DNA of 64,000 nt from CAVZXS01 sp963779325 (GTDB lineage: Bacteria; Bacteroidota; Bacteroidia; Chitinophagales; Chitinophagaceae): the NCBI GenBank assembly GCA_963779325.1, contig CAVZXS010000017.1:34117-98116 (forward strand), written 5' to 3'. A program made the position numbers and the translations under genes. Shown piece after piece: positions 42,461-50,829 of the stretch. Position 1 is the stretch's first letter. Every line of letters starts with the position of its first letter. Under the pieces are notes generated by a model. It made no database searches. It was not told where the DNA came from and saw only the letters and a list, made by a program, of their open reading frames with translations.

Positions 42461-43498
42461 TTACACCGGGCATTTCTCGTGGTAATTAATCAGCTCAATA
42501 GGTGTTTTTTCAAATGAATAGCCTTGATACTTTATCGCTATTTCATTGAGTACTTCATCAATTTCTTCCACTTCGTTTAGTGTTACTAATTTGTATCGGT
42601 ATTCTTTTATATTAGGCAGTCCTTTTAAATAGTTGGCATAATGCCGGCGCATTTCAAAAATACCTACTATCGGCCCTTTCCATTCCACCGATCTGTATAA
42701 ATGCTTGCGGCATACATTTATCCTGTCATCAATAGTAGGCGCCGGTAAATGCTCGCCTGTTTTTACAAAATGTTTTATTTCATTAAATATCCACGGGTAG
42801 CCAATAGCGGCACGACCAATCATAATACCATCTACACCATAGCGGTTTTTGTATTCAACCGCTTTTTCAGGACTGTCAATATCACCATTACCAAAAATGG
42901 GAATTTGTATACGCGGATTATTTTTTACTTTACCAATCAATGTCCAGTCGGCTTCGCCTTTATACATTTGCGTACGTGTACGTCCGTGAATGGCCAATGC
43001 TTTAATGCCGACATCCTGTAATCGCTCAGCAACCTCTTCTATATTTCTTGTCTTATCATCCCAGCCCAATCTTGTTTTCACCGTTACCGGCAATGATGTT
43101 GCTTTCACTACGGCCGATGTTAAACGCACCATTAAATCCAAATCTTTTAATACACCGGCGCCGGCGCCTTTCAACGCTACTTTTTTTACAGGGCATCCAA
43201 AATTTATATCCAATAAATCGGGTTGGGTCACATCCACAATTTTTGCAGCTAAGGAAAGGCTCTCTTCATCGCCGCCGAATATTTGAATGCCCACGGGACG
43301 TTCATAATCAAAAATGTCAAGTTTCTTCCTGCTTTTAATGGCATCCCGAATCAGCCCTTCGGATGAAATAAATTCTGTGTACATCAGGTCCGCCCCGTTA
43401 TCCTTGCATACGGCACGAAAAGGCGGGTCGCTTACATCCTCCATTGGAGCCAATAAAAGCGGGAAATCAGGTAATTCTATTTTGTCTATTTTCACCAT
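42461..43498 (-). CDS. dusB: tRNA-dihydrouridine synthase
   Basis: A 345-residue FMN enzyme that reduces uridines in tRNA. LLAPMEDVSDPPFRAVCKDNG at the N-terminus, the catalytic Cys in LDINFGCPVKKVALKGAGAG, IHGRTRTQMYKGEADW, PIFGNGDIDSPEKAVEY and MIGRAAIGYPWIF define the family. Assignment to the DusB subgroup is by overall similarity in Bacteroidota and is less certain than the enzyme class. Confidence 0.93.
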   Translation of the reverse strand: MVKIDKIELPDFPLLLAPMEDVSDPPFRAVCKDNGADLMYTEFISSEGLIRDAIKSRKKLDIFDYERPVGIQIFGGDEESLSLAAKIVDVTQPDLLDINFGCPVKKVALKGAGAGVLKDLDLMVRLTSAVVKATSLPVTVKTRLGWDDKTRNIEEVAERLQDVGIKALAIHGRTRTQMYKGEADWTLIGKVKNNPRIQIPIFGNGDIDSPEKAVEYKNRYGVDGIMIGRAAIGYPWIFNEIKHFVKTGEHLPAPTIDDRINVCRKHLYRSVEWKGPIVGIFEMRRHYANYLKGLPNIKEYRYKLVTLNEVEEIDEVLNEIAIKYQGYSFEKTPIELINYHEKCPV

Positions 43499-43604
43499 TT
43501 ATCTAAAAATCTATTATTCCGGGTACCCTGTTCTCCTTTCCGTAACGGGACAATGAGTACATTTGAAGCTGCGAATTTACAAACTAAAAATTTAAGATTA
43601 AATA

Positions 43605-44570
43605 ATGGCTTATTTAAAATCGAGACCGGCCTGGATACAATTATTATTATATATAGGGATGGCATTCGGCATAGGAATTATCTTTTCTTTCATCGGGGAT
43701 ATGATTCTGAAACAAATTACAGGAATAAGCACCATTTTTGGCGGTGAGGGCTTTAAATTCGACCCTAAAAACCCCAATACCGTTGTTTATTTAAGAGGAA
43801 TGCAGATAATACAGTTTATCGGTTTGTTTTTAATACCTACGTTATTATTCGCTTATTATTCCGACGCGCAGCCGTTAAATTATCTTGGCTTAAAAAAACG
43901 ACCCGCATCATTTTATTTTTTAGCCGGCATGGCATTGATGGTAGTAGCCATACCCTTTGCGGGTTGGTTGGGCGAGCTTAACCGACAGGTTCATTTTTCC
44001 GCATCTGCAGATAAGTGGATGAAAGACGGAGAAGCCGAGGCCACCGCCGTAATGAAAATGATGCTGAATAAAAATTCGCTTAAAGATTTATTCATTAATT
44101 TTTTTGTTGTGGCTTTGCTGGCAGGCGTGGGTGAGGAACTCGTTTTTCGCGGCATCCTGCAACGGTTATTTATACGTTGGTTTAAAAATGTATGGGTGGG
44201 TATTATTATAACGGCTGTATTGTTCAGCGCCATACACATGCAGTTTTATGGTTTTTTACCAAGATTGGCATTGGGTATTTTATTGGGCGTTATATATTTT
44301 TACAGCGGCAGTTTATGGGCGGCAATACTGGCACACTTTTTTTATGATGCATTGATATTGACTATTATTCATTTCAACCCGAAGCAAATGGAAAGCGACA
44401 GCCCCGCCTTAACCAACAGTGCCGCGGCTACCGCCGTAGTAGGATTAATAAGTTTAGCGCTTTCAATTGTTATAATATGGTATATGAAAAAGAAATCGGA
44501 TGTACGTTATGAAGATATTTATAAGAATGACCACCATGATTATAACAATCCATTTGAGTTTGAAAAATAA
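43605..44570 (+). CDS. CPBP-family intramembrane metalloprotease-like protein
   Basis: A 321-residue polytopic membrane protein with about eight helices. The CPBP (Rce1-like) motifs are GVGEELVFRGILQRLFIRW with EExxxR (about residue 180), FSAIHMQFYGFLPRLALG with His, and AAILAHFFYDALIL with a second His. These residues form the proposed glutamate-His active site. Bacterial members include immunity and processing proteins; the role here is unknown. cdsA follows 20 bases downstream. Confidence 0.9.
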   Translation: MAYLKSRPAWIQLLLYIGMAFGIGIIFSFIGDMILKQITGISTIFGGEGFKFDPKNPNTVVYLRGMQIIQFIGLFLIPTLLFAYYSDAQPLNYLGLKKRPASFYFLAGMALMVVAIPFAGWLGELNRQVHFSASADKWMKDGEAEATAVMKMMLNKNSLKDLFINFFVVALLAGVGEELVFRGILQRLFIRWFKNVWVGIIITAVLFSAIHMQFYGFLPRLALGILLGVIYFYSGSLWAAILAHFFYDALILTIIHFNPKQMESDSPALTNSAAATAVVGLISLALSIVIIWYMKKKSDVRYEDIYKNDHHDYNNPFEFEK

Positions 44571-44590
44571 ATCTTAATCCTGTTCGATCA

Positions 44591-45475
44591 ATGGCTTTCA
44601 ATTTCCAAACATTTAAAACCAGGGCCTTAACGGCAATTATTTTCGCGGCAGTAATGCTGGCGGGTTTATTATGGAATCAATGGAGTTTTTTTGTTTTGTT
44701 CTCCATCATACATTTTGGTTGCTGGCAGGAGTATATTACACTCATAGAAAAAATACACGGTACGGTTTTTCACCGTTACATGCGTCTCGGTTTTATGCTC
44801 ATCGGTTTTTCCATCATGCTTTTATTTTGCGGCGACGGGTATCAAATAAATAATTATGTTTTAAGAAACAATTTTTCTTTCCCCGTTTCCGTAGCCGGTT
44901 TTGTGTTTTTGGTGATGGGTGTTTTTCAAAAAAATAGTTTTACACTGAAAGCATTCGGCGCGGCGGCATTGGGGCTGTTGTATATATCACTTAGTTGGGG
45001 CCTGATGATGAGTTTGTATCAAAAGATTGATGTTCATATTCATGATACATTTTTTGTATTATCAGATTATATTATTGCTGTTACTATTGTCGCAAGCATC
45101 TGGATAAATGATACGATGGCCTATATCGTTGGTTCCTTTATCGGTAAAACTCCTTTTTCAAAAATCTCTCCCAAGAAAACATGGGAGGGAACTCTCGGCG
45201 GAATTATTTTGTCTGTCATTATTGTAGGATTATTAATGAATAAATTAATAATTAATAATACCGCAGTCCAAAACTATCATTGGTATATCATCGCCGCCAT
45301 TGCTGCCATAGCCGGCACAGCAGGTGATTTATTTGAATCTAAATTAAAACGTATGGCCGGTGTAAAAGACAGCGGCCATTTTATGCCGGGGCATGGTGGT
45401 TTTTTAGACCGGTTTGATTCGCTGCTCATAGCTACTCCTTTTGTTTGGCTCTATGTAAAATTGATAATGGTATAA
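44591..45475 (+). CDS. cdsA: Phosphatidate cytidylyltransferase
   Basis: A 294-residue membrane enzyme making CDP-diacylglycerol from CTP and phosphatidic acid. The signature is split over WINDTMAYIVGSFIGKTPFS, SPKKTWEGTLGG and the C-terminal KDSGHFMPGHGGFLDRFDSL, containing the catalytic metal-binding Asp residues. Length and eight or so helices match CdsA. Follows the CPBP gene closely, so likely co-transcribed. Confidence 0.95.
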   Translation: MAFNFQTFKTRALTAIIFAAVMLAGLLWNQWSFFVLFSIIHFGCWQEYITLIEKIHGTVFHRYMRLGFMLIGFSIMLLFCGDGYQINNYVLRNNFSFPVSVAGFVFLVMGVFQKNSFTLKAFGAAALGLLYISLSWGLMMSLYQKIDVHIHDTFFVLSDYIIAVTIVASIWINDTMAYIVGSFIGKTPFSKISPKKTWEGTLGGIILSVIIVGLLMNKLIINNTAVQNYHWYIIAAIAAIAGTAGDLFESKLKRMAGVKDSGHFMPGHGGFLDRFDSLLIATPFVWLYVKLIMV

Positions 45476-45484
45476 TTTTACTAT

Positions 45485-45874
45485 ATGGCTACTGCAAAAA
45501 AATCATCACCTAAATTAAAATCAGTAAAGCCTTCGGGTAAAAAAGAAGAAAGTTTTTTTGAACAGGTGTATGAAGTAGCAAGACAAATACCGAAAGGAAG
45601 AGCCACATCTTACGGCGCTATAGCCGCCGCATTGGGTACCAAACTCTCGGCACGTATGGTAGGCTGGGCCATGAACGGCGCCGGAAAAGTAAAACTAAAA
45701 GTACCCGCACACCGCGTAGTAAATCGCAACGGTATGCTTACGGGCAGGCATCATTTTAAAACTCCTACCCTGATGGAAGAGTTACTAAAAAAAGAAGGCA
45801 TCATAGTAAAGAATGATACCATTGTTGATTTTGAAAAAATATTTTGGGACCCGGCGGGTGAATTGGGGTTGTGA
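45485..45874 (+). CDS. Alkyltransferase-like (ATL/MGMT-family) protein
   Basis: A 129-residue DNA-binding-domain relative of O6-methylguanine methyltransferase. The motif around the active site reads KVPAHRVVNRNG: the acceptor Cys of PCHRV is replaced by Ala, so it cannot take an alkyl group. Such ATL proteins bind alkylated DNA and flag it for excision repair. In well-studied ATLs the residue is usually Trp; Ala is also found. RATSYGAIAAALG is the helix-turn-helix arginine-finger region. Confidence 0.9.
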   Translation: MATAKKSSPKLKSVKPSGKKEESFFEQVYEVARQIPKGRATSYGAIAAALGTKLSARMVGWAMNGAGKVKLKVPAHRVVNRNGMLTGRHHFKTPTLMEELLKKEGIIVKNDTIVDFEKIFWDPAGELGL

Positions 45875-45901
45875 ATATTGAGTTTGTTATTCTCGTCTCA
45901 C

Positions 45902-46444
45902 TTAATTGTAATACGGACTAATCATCCAATACACCACCACGCCAGTAACAGCTACATAAAACCAAACGGGCCAGGTAATACGTGCCAGCCTTTTATGCTG
46001 CGGCCATTCGCCAATTAAGGCGCGGTAAGCGGTAAATAAAATAAAAGGAAGTATAATACCTGCCAAAGGGATATGCGTAAACAGAATGATATAGTAAATA
46101 ATTTTGGCTGTACCCCCTCCGCCAAACTTGGTTTCGCCGGCAAATAAATGATGACAGATATAGCTCAGCAAAAATAAAACAGACAACACCATAGCTGCCA
46201 GCATCATTTTTTTATGCAGCTCATACTTTTTATTTTTTACCGCAAGCAAAGCCGCTATTAATAAAACGGCGACACAGGAATTGATGATCGCATTTGCTTT
46301 AGCGAAGAGATGCACATCAAATCCCAAGTCAACTTTTAATTGTACACGACCCAATGCTGTAATAAGCAGGAACACGATTACAGAAAACCCGATAATTAAA
46401 TTGCGGGCCCGGCGGTCATTTTTTTTTAGAACAGGTTGCAGCAT
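45902..46444 (-). CDS. DUF420 membrane protein
   Basis: A 180-residue four-to-five-helix membrane protein matching DUF420 (CtaM-like), a family encoded next to haem-copper oxidase genes and tied to their assembly. Histidines in LHKKMMLAAMVLSV, YICHHLFAGETKFGG, ILFTHIPLAGIILP and PQHKRLARITWPVWFYV may bind a metal or haem. It is the last gene of the respiratory block, after sco. Confidence 0.85.
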   Translation of the reverse strand: MLQPVLKKNDRRARNLIIGFSVIVFLLITALGRVQLKVDLGFDVHLFAKANAIINSCVAVLLIAALLAVKNKKYELHKKMMLAAMVLSVLFLLSYICHHLFAGETKFGGGGTAKIIYYIILFTHIPLAGIILPFILFTAYRALIGEWPQHKRLARITWPVWFYVAVTGVVVYWMISPYYN

Positions 46445-46486
46445 TTATAATTATTTTTTGGCATCGTTAAAAACTATTTTTAGTTG

Positions 46487-46519
46487 ACCCACCCCTGCCC
46501 CTCCGGTGGAGGGGAGGCT
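46487..46519 (-). repeat. Palindromic repeat, copy H
   Basis: CCCCTCCGGTGGAGGGG core with flanks CCCACCCCTG and AGGCT, 24 bases after the sco stop, oriented like the stop-abutting copies. Confidence 0.75.
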
Positions 46520-46542
46520 ATGGAATGTTTTTATCGATACAA

Positions 46543-47403
46543 TTATTTCATTTTTATTCTGCTCAATACAAATATAAATATACCGAGTCCTAAAATGGTG
46601 AGCAGAAAAACAATCGCAATTAACTCCAACTTACCGGCAAAGAAGCTTTTTTTCTTTTTATCTTTCTCCAGTGTTAAAAAAATAATATCCTCTGAAAGCT
46701 TCGCCAGATCAGCCGTATCCAATGCATTATAAGCTCTCGGGTTGCCAAACTCATCACGAGCCATTCTTACAATACGATCCTTGTCAATCAATACCATTAC
46801 ATCGGTATGTACAAAAGATGTATCCACACCATGCGGATCCTGCGCCCACAGCTTCATATCATTGATAGAAAGATCGTAAATAGATTGTTTATCGCCGGTA
46901 AGAAACCACCAGTTCTCCGGATTAATTTGAAATCGATCCGTCCATTTTTTTAATTGCGCCGCGGAGTCCCTGTCGGGGTCTACGGTAAATGAAACAAACT
47001 GAATAAAGTCCGGGCTTTTATCACCTACACGGTTTGTATTAGTTATGGATTCCTGCAGCCGTTTTATATTCGTCGTCATCCGCGGGCAAATGGTAGCGCA
47101 ACTTGTAAAAAAGAAATTAGCTACGATAATTTTTCTTGTAGTATCGCCTGTCTTTTCATCTACCACATATAAATCTTTGGAGGAAACTTGTTTGCCCGCC
47201 TGGTTGGTAAATGTAAAATCCGGCACCCGGTGCCAAATAGTATCCGTTATTCTTTTCCCGCCTTTTACTTTAGTAAGTACGGTGTCGTAATACACAGGAC
47301 GCGGCATGGATATAGCTGTGTCGCTGAAGGATTTTAAAATAAAATAACTGCCTAAGGGTATTACTAATGCAATTAAAATTCCTATCAATGCTTTCTTGTT
47401 CAC
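46543..47403 (-). CDS. sco: SCO1/SenC-type copper chaperone
   Basis: A 286-residue membrane-anchored thioredoxin-fold protein that delivers copper to the CuA site of cytochrome oxidase. An N-terminal helix (residues 5-25), the copper-binding CxxxC in FFTSCATICPRMTTNIKRL and the His in TSFVHTDVMVLIDKD are present. A second hydrophobic helix at the C-terminus (KLELIAIVFLLTILGLGIFI) is present. The start codon is GTG. It is separated from coxD by a terminator, so it forms a separate unit with the DUF420 gene. Confidence 0.92.
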   Translation of the reverse strand: MNKKALIGILIALVIPLGSYFILKSFSDTAISMPRPVYYDTVLTKVKGGKRITDTIWHRVPDFTFTNQAGKQVSSKDLYVVDEKTGDTTRKIIVANFFFTSCATICPRMTTNIKRLQESITNTNRVGDKSPDFIQFVSFTVDPDRDSAAQLKKWTDRFQINPENWWFLTGDKQSIYDLSINDMKLWAQDPHGVDTSFVHTDVMVLIDKDRIVRMARDEFGNPRAYNALDTADLAKLSEDIIFLTLEKDKKKKSFFAGKLELIAIVFLLTILGLGIFIFVLSRIKMK

Positions 47404-47596
47404 AGTTTCAGTTTTTATATTTTGCAGAATAAATATAAGTTATCGCAAAAGTATTATTTAAAAAATAACCGATAAGACGGAAAGATTTTATACCCGGCAA
47501 ATTAAAACTTATCGTCTTACCGACTTTCCCCGAAGAAGTCCTGCCGGCAAGTTAAATTGACTTACGAGGCAGTTTCCCTTTTGTTTATTTATTAAA

Positions 47597-47625
47597 AAAC
47601 CATCCCGCTTTCAGCGGGATGGTTT
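47597..47625 (-). terminator. Terminator of the respiratory operon
   Basis: AAACCATCCCGC and GCGGGATGGTTT form a perfect 12-bp stem with a 5-base loop. On the minus strand the stem is followed by a T-run (TTTTTT when counted with the last stem bases), 27 bases after the coxD-like stop. Confidence 0.92.
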
Positions 47626-47652
47626 ACTATTATTTAAAATGATGCAGCGCCA

Positions 47653-48111
47653 TTAATCTTTTGTTCCGGGTACAGCTTTTTGTTGCTCCGGTGCAGGTGC
47701 ATGTTTATGGTCTTCGTTCGGCATCGTCCTTTCTTTAAAATCTTTATCGTATTTATTACGAAGATTCAAGTACGAGTTGCCATCCCATAAGAAAGCGGCG
47801 ATAAACCAAATGAACAACATCAACGGCACTACAATCGTCATAATCATATTGCGCAACTCATCGCCCAGGTGCATAAAAATAGAAACGATATAAAATGCTT
47901 TGGCCAATGATAAAATAATGATAACTCCTTTTATAGCCAGGTCAACCCAATTCGGTAAATCAGAAGCATACATTAATAAACCGAGTCCCAGTTCAATAAC
48001 CGTTATTACAGACAAAAGAATGGTAGTACTGCGTACCCGCTTCTTAAATTCCGAATCTGAAGTATGATGTGTAAAAGTAACTTCAGGCGACATTGTATTT
48101 TGATGATCCAT
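47653..48111 (-). CDS. coxD: Cytochrome c oxidase subunit IV-like protein
   Basis: About 152 residues from ATG 48111 (MDHQNTMSPEV). Three membrane helices: about 33-52, 60-82 and 93-112, in the order of the prokaryotic caa3-type subunit IV / CtaF family. The segment AFYIVSIFMHLGDELRNM is typical. A charged, His- and Pro-containing tail follows. It is the last gene before the terminator of the cox cluster. Confidence 0.87.
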   Translation of the reverse strand: MDHQNTMSPEVTFTHHTSDSEFKKRVRSTTILLSVITVIELGLGLLMYASDLPNWVDLAIKGVIIILSLAKAFYIVSIFMHLGDELRNMIMTIVVPLMLFIWFIAAFLWDGNSYLNLRNKYDKDFKERTMPNEDHKHAPAPEQQKAVPGTKD

Positions 48112-48180
48112 AAAATTATAATTCGTTATTCTGTAAAATATTTTTTTTTCAATCAATCAGTTAAAAGACTGAACAACCTC

Positions 48181-49056
48181 TTATATAAGATAGAAACAAA
48201 GGAATACAAACACCCAAACTAAATCTACAAAGTGCCAGTATAATCCTACTTTTTCAATCATCAGGTAATGGCCTTTCCTGTCAAACACGCCTTTATACGT
48301 CATAATCAGCATAATAATATTGATAACAACACCGCTGAATACGTGAAAACCGTGAAAACCCGTAATGCCGTAAAAATAACCGCCGAATGCAACGGGGCCG
48401 GGTTTTGTTACGTGCATATTAGCCACATCCAGCATACCTATTAATTTATCATGCGACATCGCCATCAGCGATTGATGTGTCATATCATGATGATGTTCGT
48501 GTACCAAACTCGCCAATACTTTATGATCAGTTCCTTTTAATGCTTCCGTTACAACCGCGGGGTCAACAGATTGCCCCCAGGGATTGACAGAAGTTGTTTG
48601 TGCCAGCAATTCAATTTTACCATTTACCAAAGCAGCATGTTCGCCGGTCAATAAGTGTGTCCACTCCCAAGCCTGGCAGGCAAGAAAAGCAAAACCGCCC
48701 AAGATAGTCCACCACATATATTTTATAACACCCTTCCTGTCGTTGTTATGCCCCGCATGTACCGCCAAAACCATCGTCACCGAGCTGATTATCAAAATAA
48801 ACGTCATTACACTCACAAACGCCAGCGGCAAGTTCATGTGACCTAAGCCCGGCACTGCATTGAAAACTTTATTGGGATCGGGCCAAAAGTTGGAACTCAT
48901 ACGTATGGAGCCATAAGAAATAAGAAAGGCGCCGAATGTAAAAGCATCACTCATTAAAAAATACCACATCATCACTTTGCCGTACTCCAGGTTAAACGGA
49001 CTCTTACCTCCGCTCCACCATTTGGTCTGATGTTGTCCTGCTACTGTTGTTGACAT
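48181..49056 (-). CDS. coxC: Cytochrome c oxidase subunit III (first copy, with His-rich insert)
   Basis: A 291-residue subunit III with helices typical of the family; YGKVMMWYFLMSDAFTFGAF and the C-terminal KVGLYWHFVDLVWVFVFLCF are hallmarks. Between two helices at about residues 134-217 there is a long extramembrane insert with LVHEHHHDMTHQSLMAMSHD, rich in His and Met. Subunit III stabilises the oxidase and its proton uptake. A second, shorter subunit III lies directly upstream. Confidence 0.92.
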   Translation of the reverse strand: MSTTVAGQHQTKWWSGGKSPFNLEYGKVMMWYFLMSDAFTFGAFLISYGSIRMSSNFWPDPNKVFNAVPGLGHMNLPLAFVSVMTFILIISSVTMVLAVHAGHNNDRKGVIKYMWWTILGGFAFLACQAWEWTHLLTGEHAALVNGKIELLAQTTSVNPWGQSVDPAVVTEALKGTDHKVLASLVHEHHHDMTHQSLMAMSHDKLIGMLDVANMHVTKPGPVAFGGYFYGITGFHGFHVFSGVVINIIMLIMTYKGVFDRKGHYLMIEKVGLYWHFVDLVWVFVFLCFYLI

Positions 49057-49101
49057 ATTCTGTAATTATATTTTCAAAAAATTATTCTCTCTCTTATTCT
49101 T

Positions 49102-49674
49102 TTAACCGATCCAAATAAAAAACACTAATAAATAAAGCCATAAAATATCTACAAAGTGCCAATAGATGGATGCTACTTCTACCGGTACGCTGCTGTAAGT
49201 TCTTCGCTTCCCGAAAAATGCTTTAATAAACATAACCATTAAAGCTATTACTCCGCCGATTACGTGTACCGCATGCAAACCGAAAATCACGTATAAGAAC
49301 TGTCCTTCTCCGCTTCCCTTAAAAGTCACTCCGTCATTATTCCACAATTGCGTAAAACCGGCCCACTGCAGCAACACAAATAAAATACCCAGTATAAAAG
49401 TAGCGGCAATTAAAAGCCGGTATTGCTGCATCTCCCGTTGTTTAAAAGAACGTAAAGCCATTTGCACCGTTATGCTGCTCATCACTATCGCCGCCGTCGA
49501 GTACCAAAACATCACCGGCATTTTTACCGTAGTCCATGTAGCCTGGCTGCTTTTTACAATGTACGCACTGGTAAGCCCGGCAAACATCATGGCAATACTG
49601 CCTATAGCCACCCACATGGTAAATTTATGCGGGTGTGTTTTTTTTTGTTGTTGTGTTCCCACTATATCCATCAC
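49102..49674 (-). CDS. Cytochrome c oxidase subunit III (second copy)
   Basis: A 190-residue haem-copper oxidase subunit III with five membrane helices. FTMWVAIGSIAMMFAGLTSA, LFVLLQWAGF and VIFGLHAVHVIGGVIALMVM, VASIYWHFVDILWLYLLVFF match the core of the family; it lacks the long insert of its neighbour. Two adjacent subunit III genes are usual in Bacteroidota ACIII-oxidase clusters. Confidence 0.92.
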   Translation of the reverse strand: MMDIVGTQQQKKTHPHKFTMWVAIGSIAMMFAGLTSAYIVKSSQATWTTVKMPVMFWYSTAAIVMSSITVQMALRSFKQREMQQYRLLIAATFILGILFVLLQWAGFTQLWNNDGVTFKGSGEGQFLYVIFGLHAVHVIGGVIALMVMFIKAFFGKRRTYSSVPVEVASIYWHFVDILWLYLLVFFIWIG

Positions 49675-49742
49675 ACTTTTTATTTTGAAAAACTATTTTG
49701 TTTAAAAAAATTCTTCGTTAATCATCCCTTCAAACTCGGCCT

Positions 49743-50699
49743 CTAACTTATTTTATCGAGCAACAGCGCCAGCAATACTACCGGCAAATAAATGTAACTG
49801 CCGAACATTACGCCTCTCGCCGATTTTACATCCATCTTTATAAACAACTTCACGCAGCGCATTATCATAAACACATTGGCCGCCAATACAATTATCAAAC
49901 TTACCCAACCGCTCATAATTACAAAATCGAACTGCGGCCATACTGCATGTAACGATAATATTAAACCCACCGGCACCAGTAATACAGAATACATTATAGT
50001 TTGTAATGCCGTAAATTTTGTCGGGCCTTCATTTGCCGGCAATAATTTAAAGCCCGCATTGCTGTAATCCGTATGTGCTATCCATGCTATAGCCCAAAAA
50101 TGCGGAAACTGCCAAAGAAACTGCAACGCAAACAATACCCATCCGCCCGTACTTAATTTATCATCGCCCGCCGCCCAACCAATTAAACAAGGCAACGCAC
50201 CCGGTACCGCACCCATCAACACCGCTATGGAATTTACTTTCTTTAACGGCGTATAAATAAATGCGTACAAAAACAAACTGAACGCAGCAAGTCCTGCCGC
50301 AAGGCCGTTAAAAAAATACCATAAAATAAAAACACCCGACACACCAATCACGATAGCGAAAATCCAGCCCTCGGTTACACTCATTCTGCCCGAAGCAATG
50401 GGTCTTGTCGCCGTTCGCTTCATCATGGCATCGGTATTTTTTTCTACCGCCTGGTTAATGGCATTAGCACTGCCGGTTACCAGCATCCCGCCTGCAAAGA
50501 GCAACATAATCATCTTCCAATCATACTCCACAATACCCGGTGCCAGCAAATAACTTATAACACTGCTGAACACCACCATTATACTGAGCGAAGGTTTTAT
50601 TAACTGTAAATAATCTTTAACCCGGCCCCATCCCGACCTTCCCCGAAGGGAAAGGCCACCATCACTCAGCCCCTGCTTATTCAAGTTGTCGTTTACCAA
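49743..50699 (-). CDS. ctaB: Protoheme IX farnesyltransferase with a repeat-derived N-terminus
   Basis: A 318-residue UbiA-family prenyltransferase that makes haem O for the oxidase. The Asp-rich motif NAINQAVEKNTDAMMKRTATR and the second loop WIAHTDYSNAGFKLLPANEG bind the isoprenoid diphosphate. About nine helices follow. The start is a TTG at 50699 with AAGGA seven bases upstream; no later usable start precedes the domain at about residue 28 (VKDYLQLIKPSLS). Residues 12-27 (SDGGLSLRGRSGWGR) are encoded by palindromic repeat copy I. Confidence 0.93.
   Translation of the reverse strand: MVNDNLNKQGLSDGGLSLRGRSGWGRVKDYLQLIKPSLSIMVVFSSVISYLLAPGIVEYDWKMIMLLFAGGMLVTGSANAINQAVEKNTDAMMKRTATRPIASGRMSVTEGWIFAIVIGVSGVFILWYFFNGLAAGLAAFSLFLYAFIYTPLKKVNSIAVLMGAVPGALPCLIGWAAGDDKLSTGGWVLFALQFLWQFPHFWAIAWIAHTDYSNAGFKLLPANEGPTKFTALQTIMYSVLLVPVGLILSLHAVWPQFDFVIMSGWVSLIIVLAANVFMIMRCVKLFIKMDVKSARGVMFGSYIYLPVVLLALLLDKIS
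50621..50659 (-). repeat. Palindromic repeat, copy I, translated at the ctaB start
   Basis: TTTCCCTTCGGGGAA core with GGCC ends, lying inside the ctaB reading frame. It is inverted relative to copy J at the coxA stop, bracketing the coxA-ctaB junction. Confidence 0.75.
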
Positions 50700-50798
50700 T
50701 ATAAATTCCTTTTATACTTTCGCTCTATCTTATTTCAAAAACCTTTTATCATATTTTTTCATCACTATCAAAAGCAATCCATACAATCGGGCTCTTCT

Positions 50799-50829
50799 TA
50801 AGTCCCCCTCAGGGGGATTTAGGGGGCTT
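50799..50829 (-). repeat. Palindromic repeat, copy J, abutting the coxA stop
   Basis: GTCCCCCTCAGGGGGAT with flank TTAGGGGGCTTT; its AAGCCCCC end touches the coxA stop at 50830. Confidence 0.85.
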
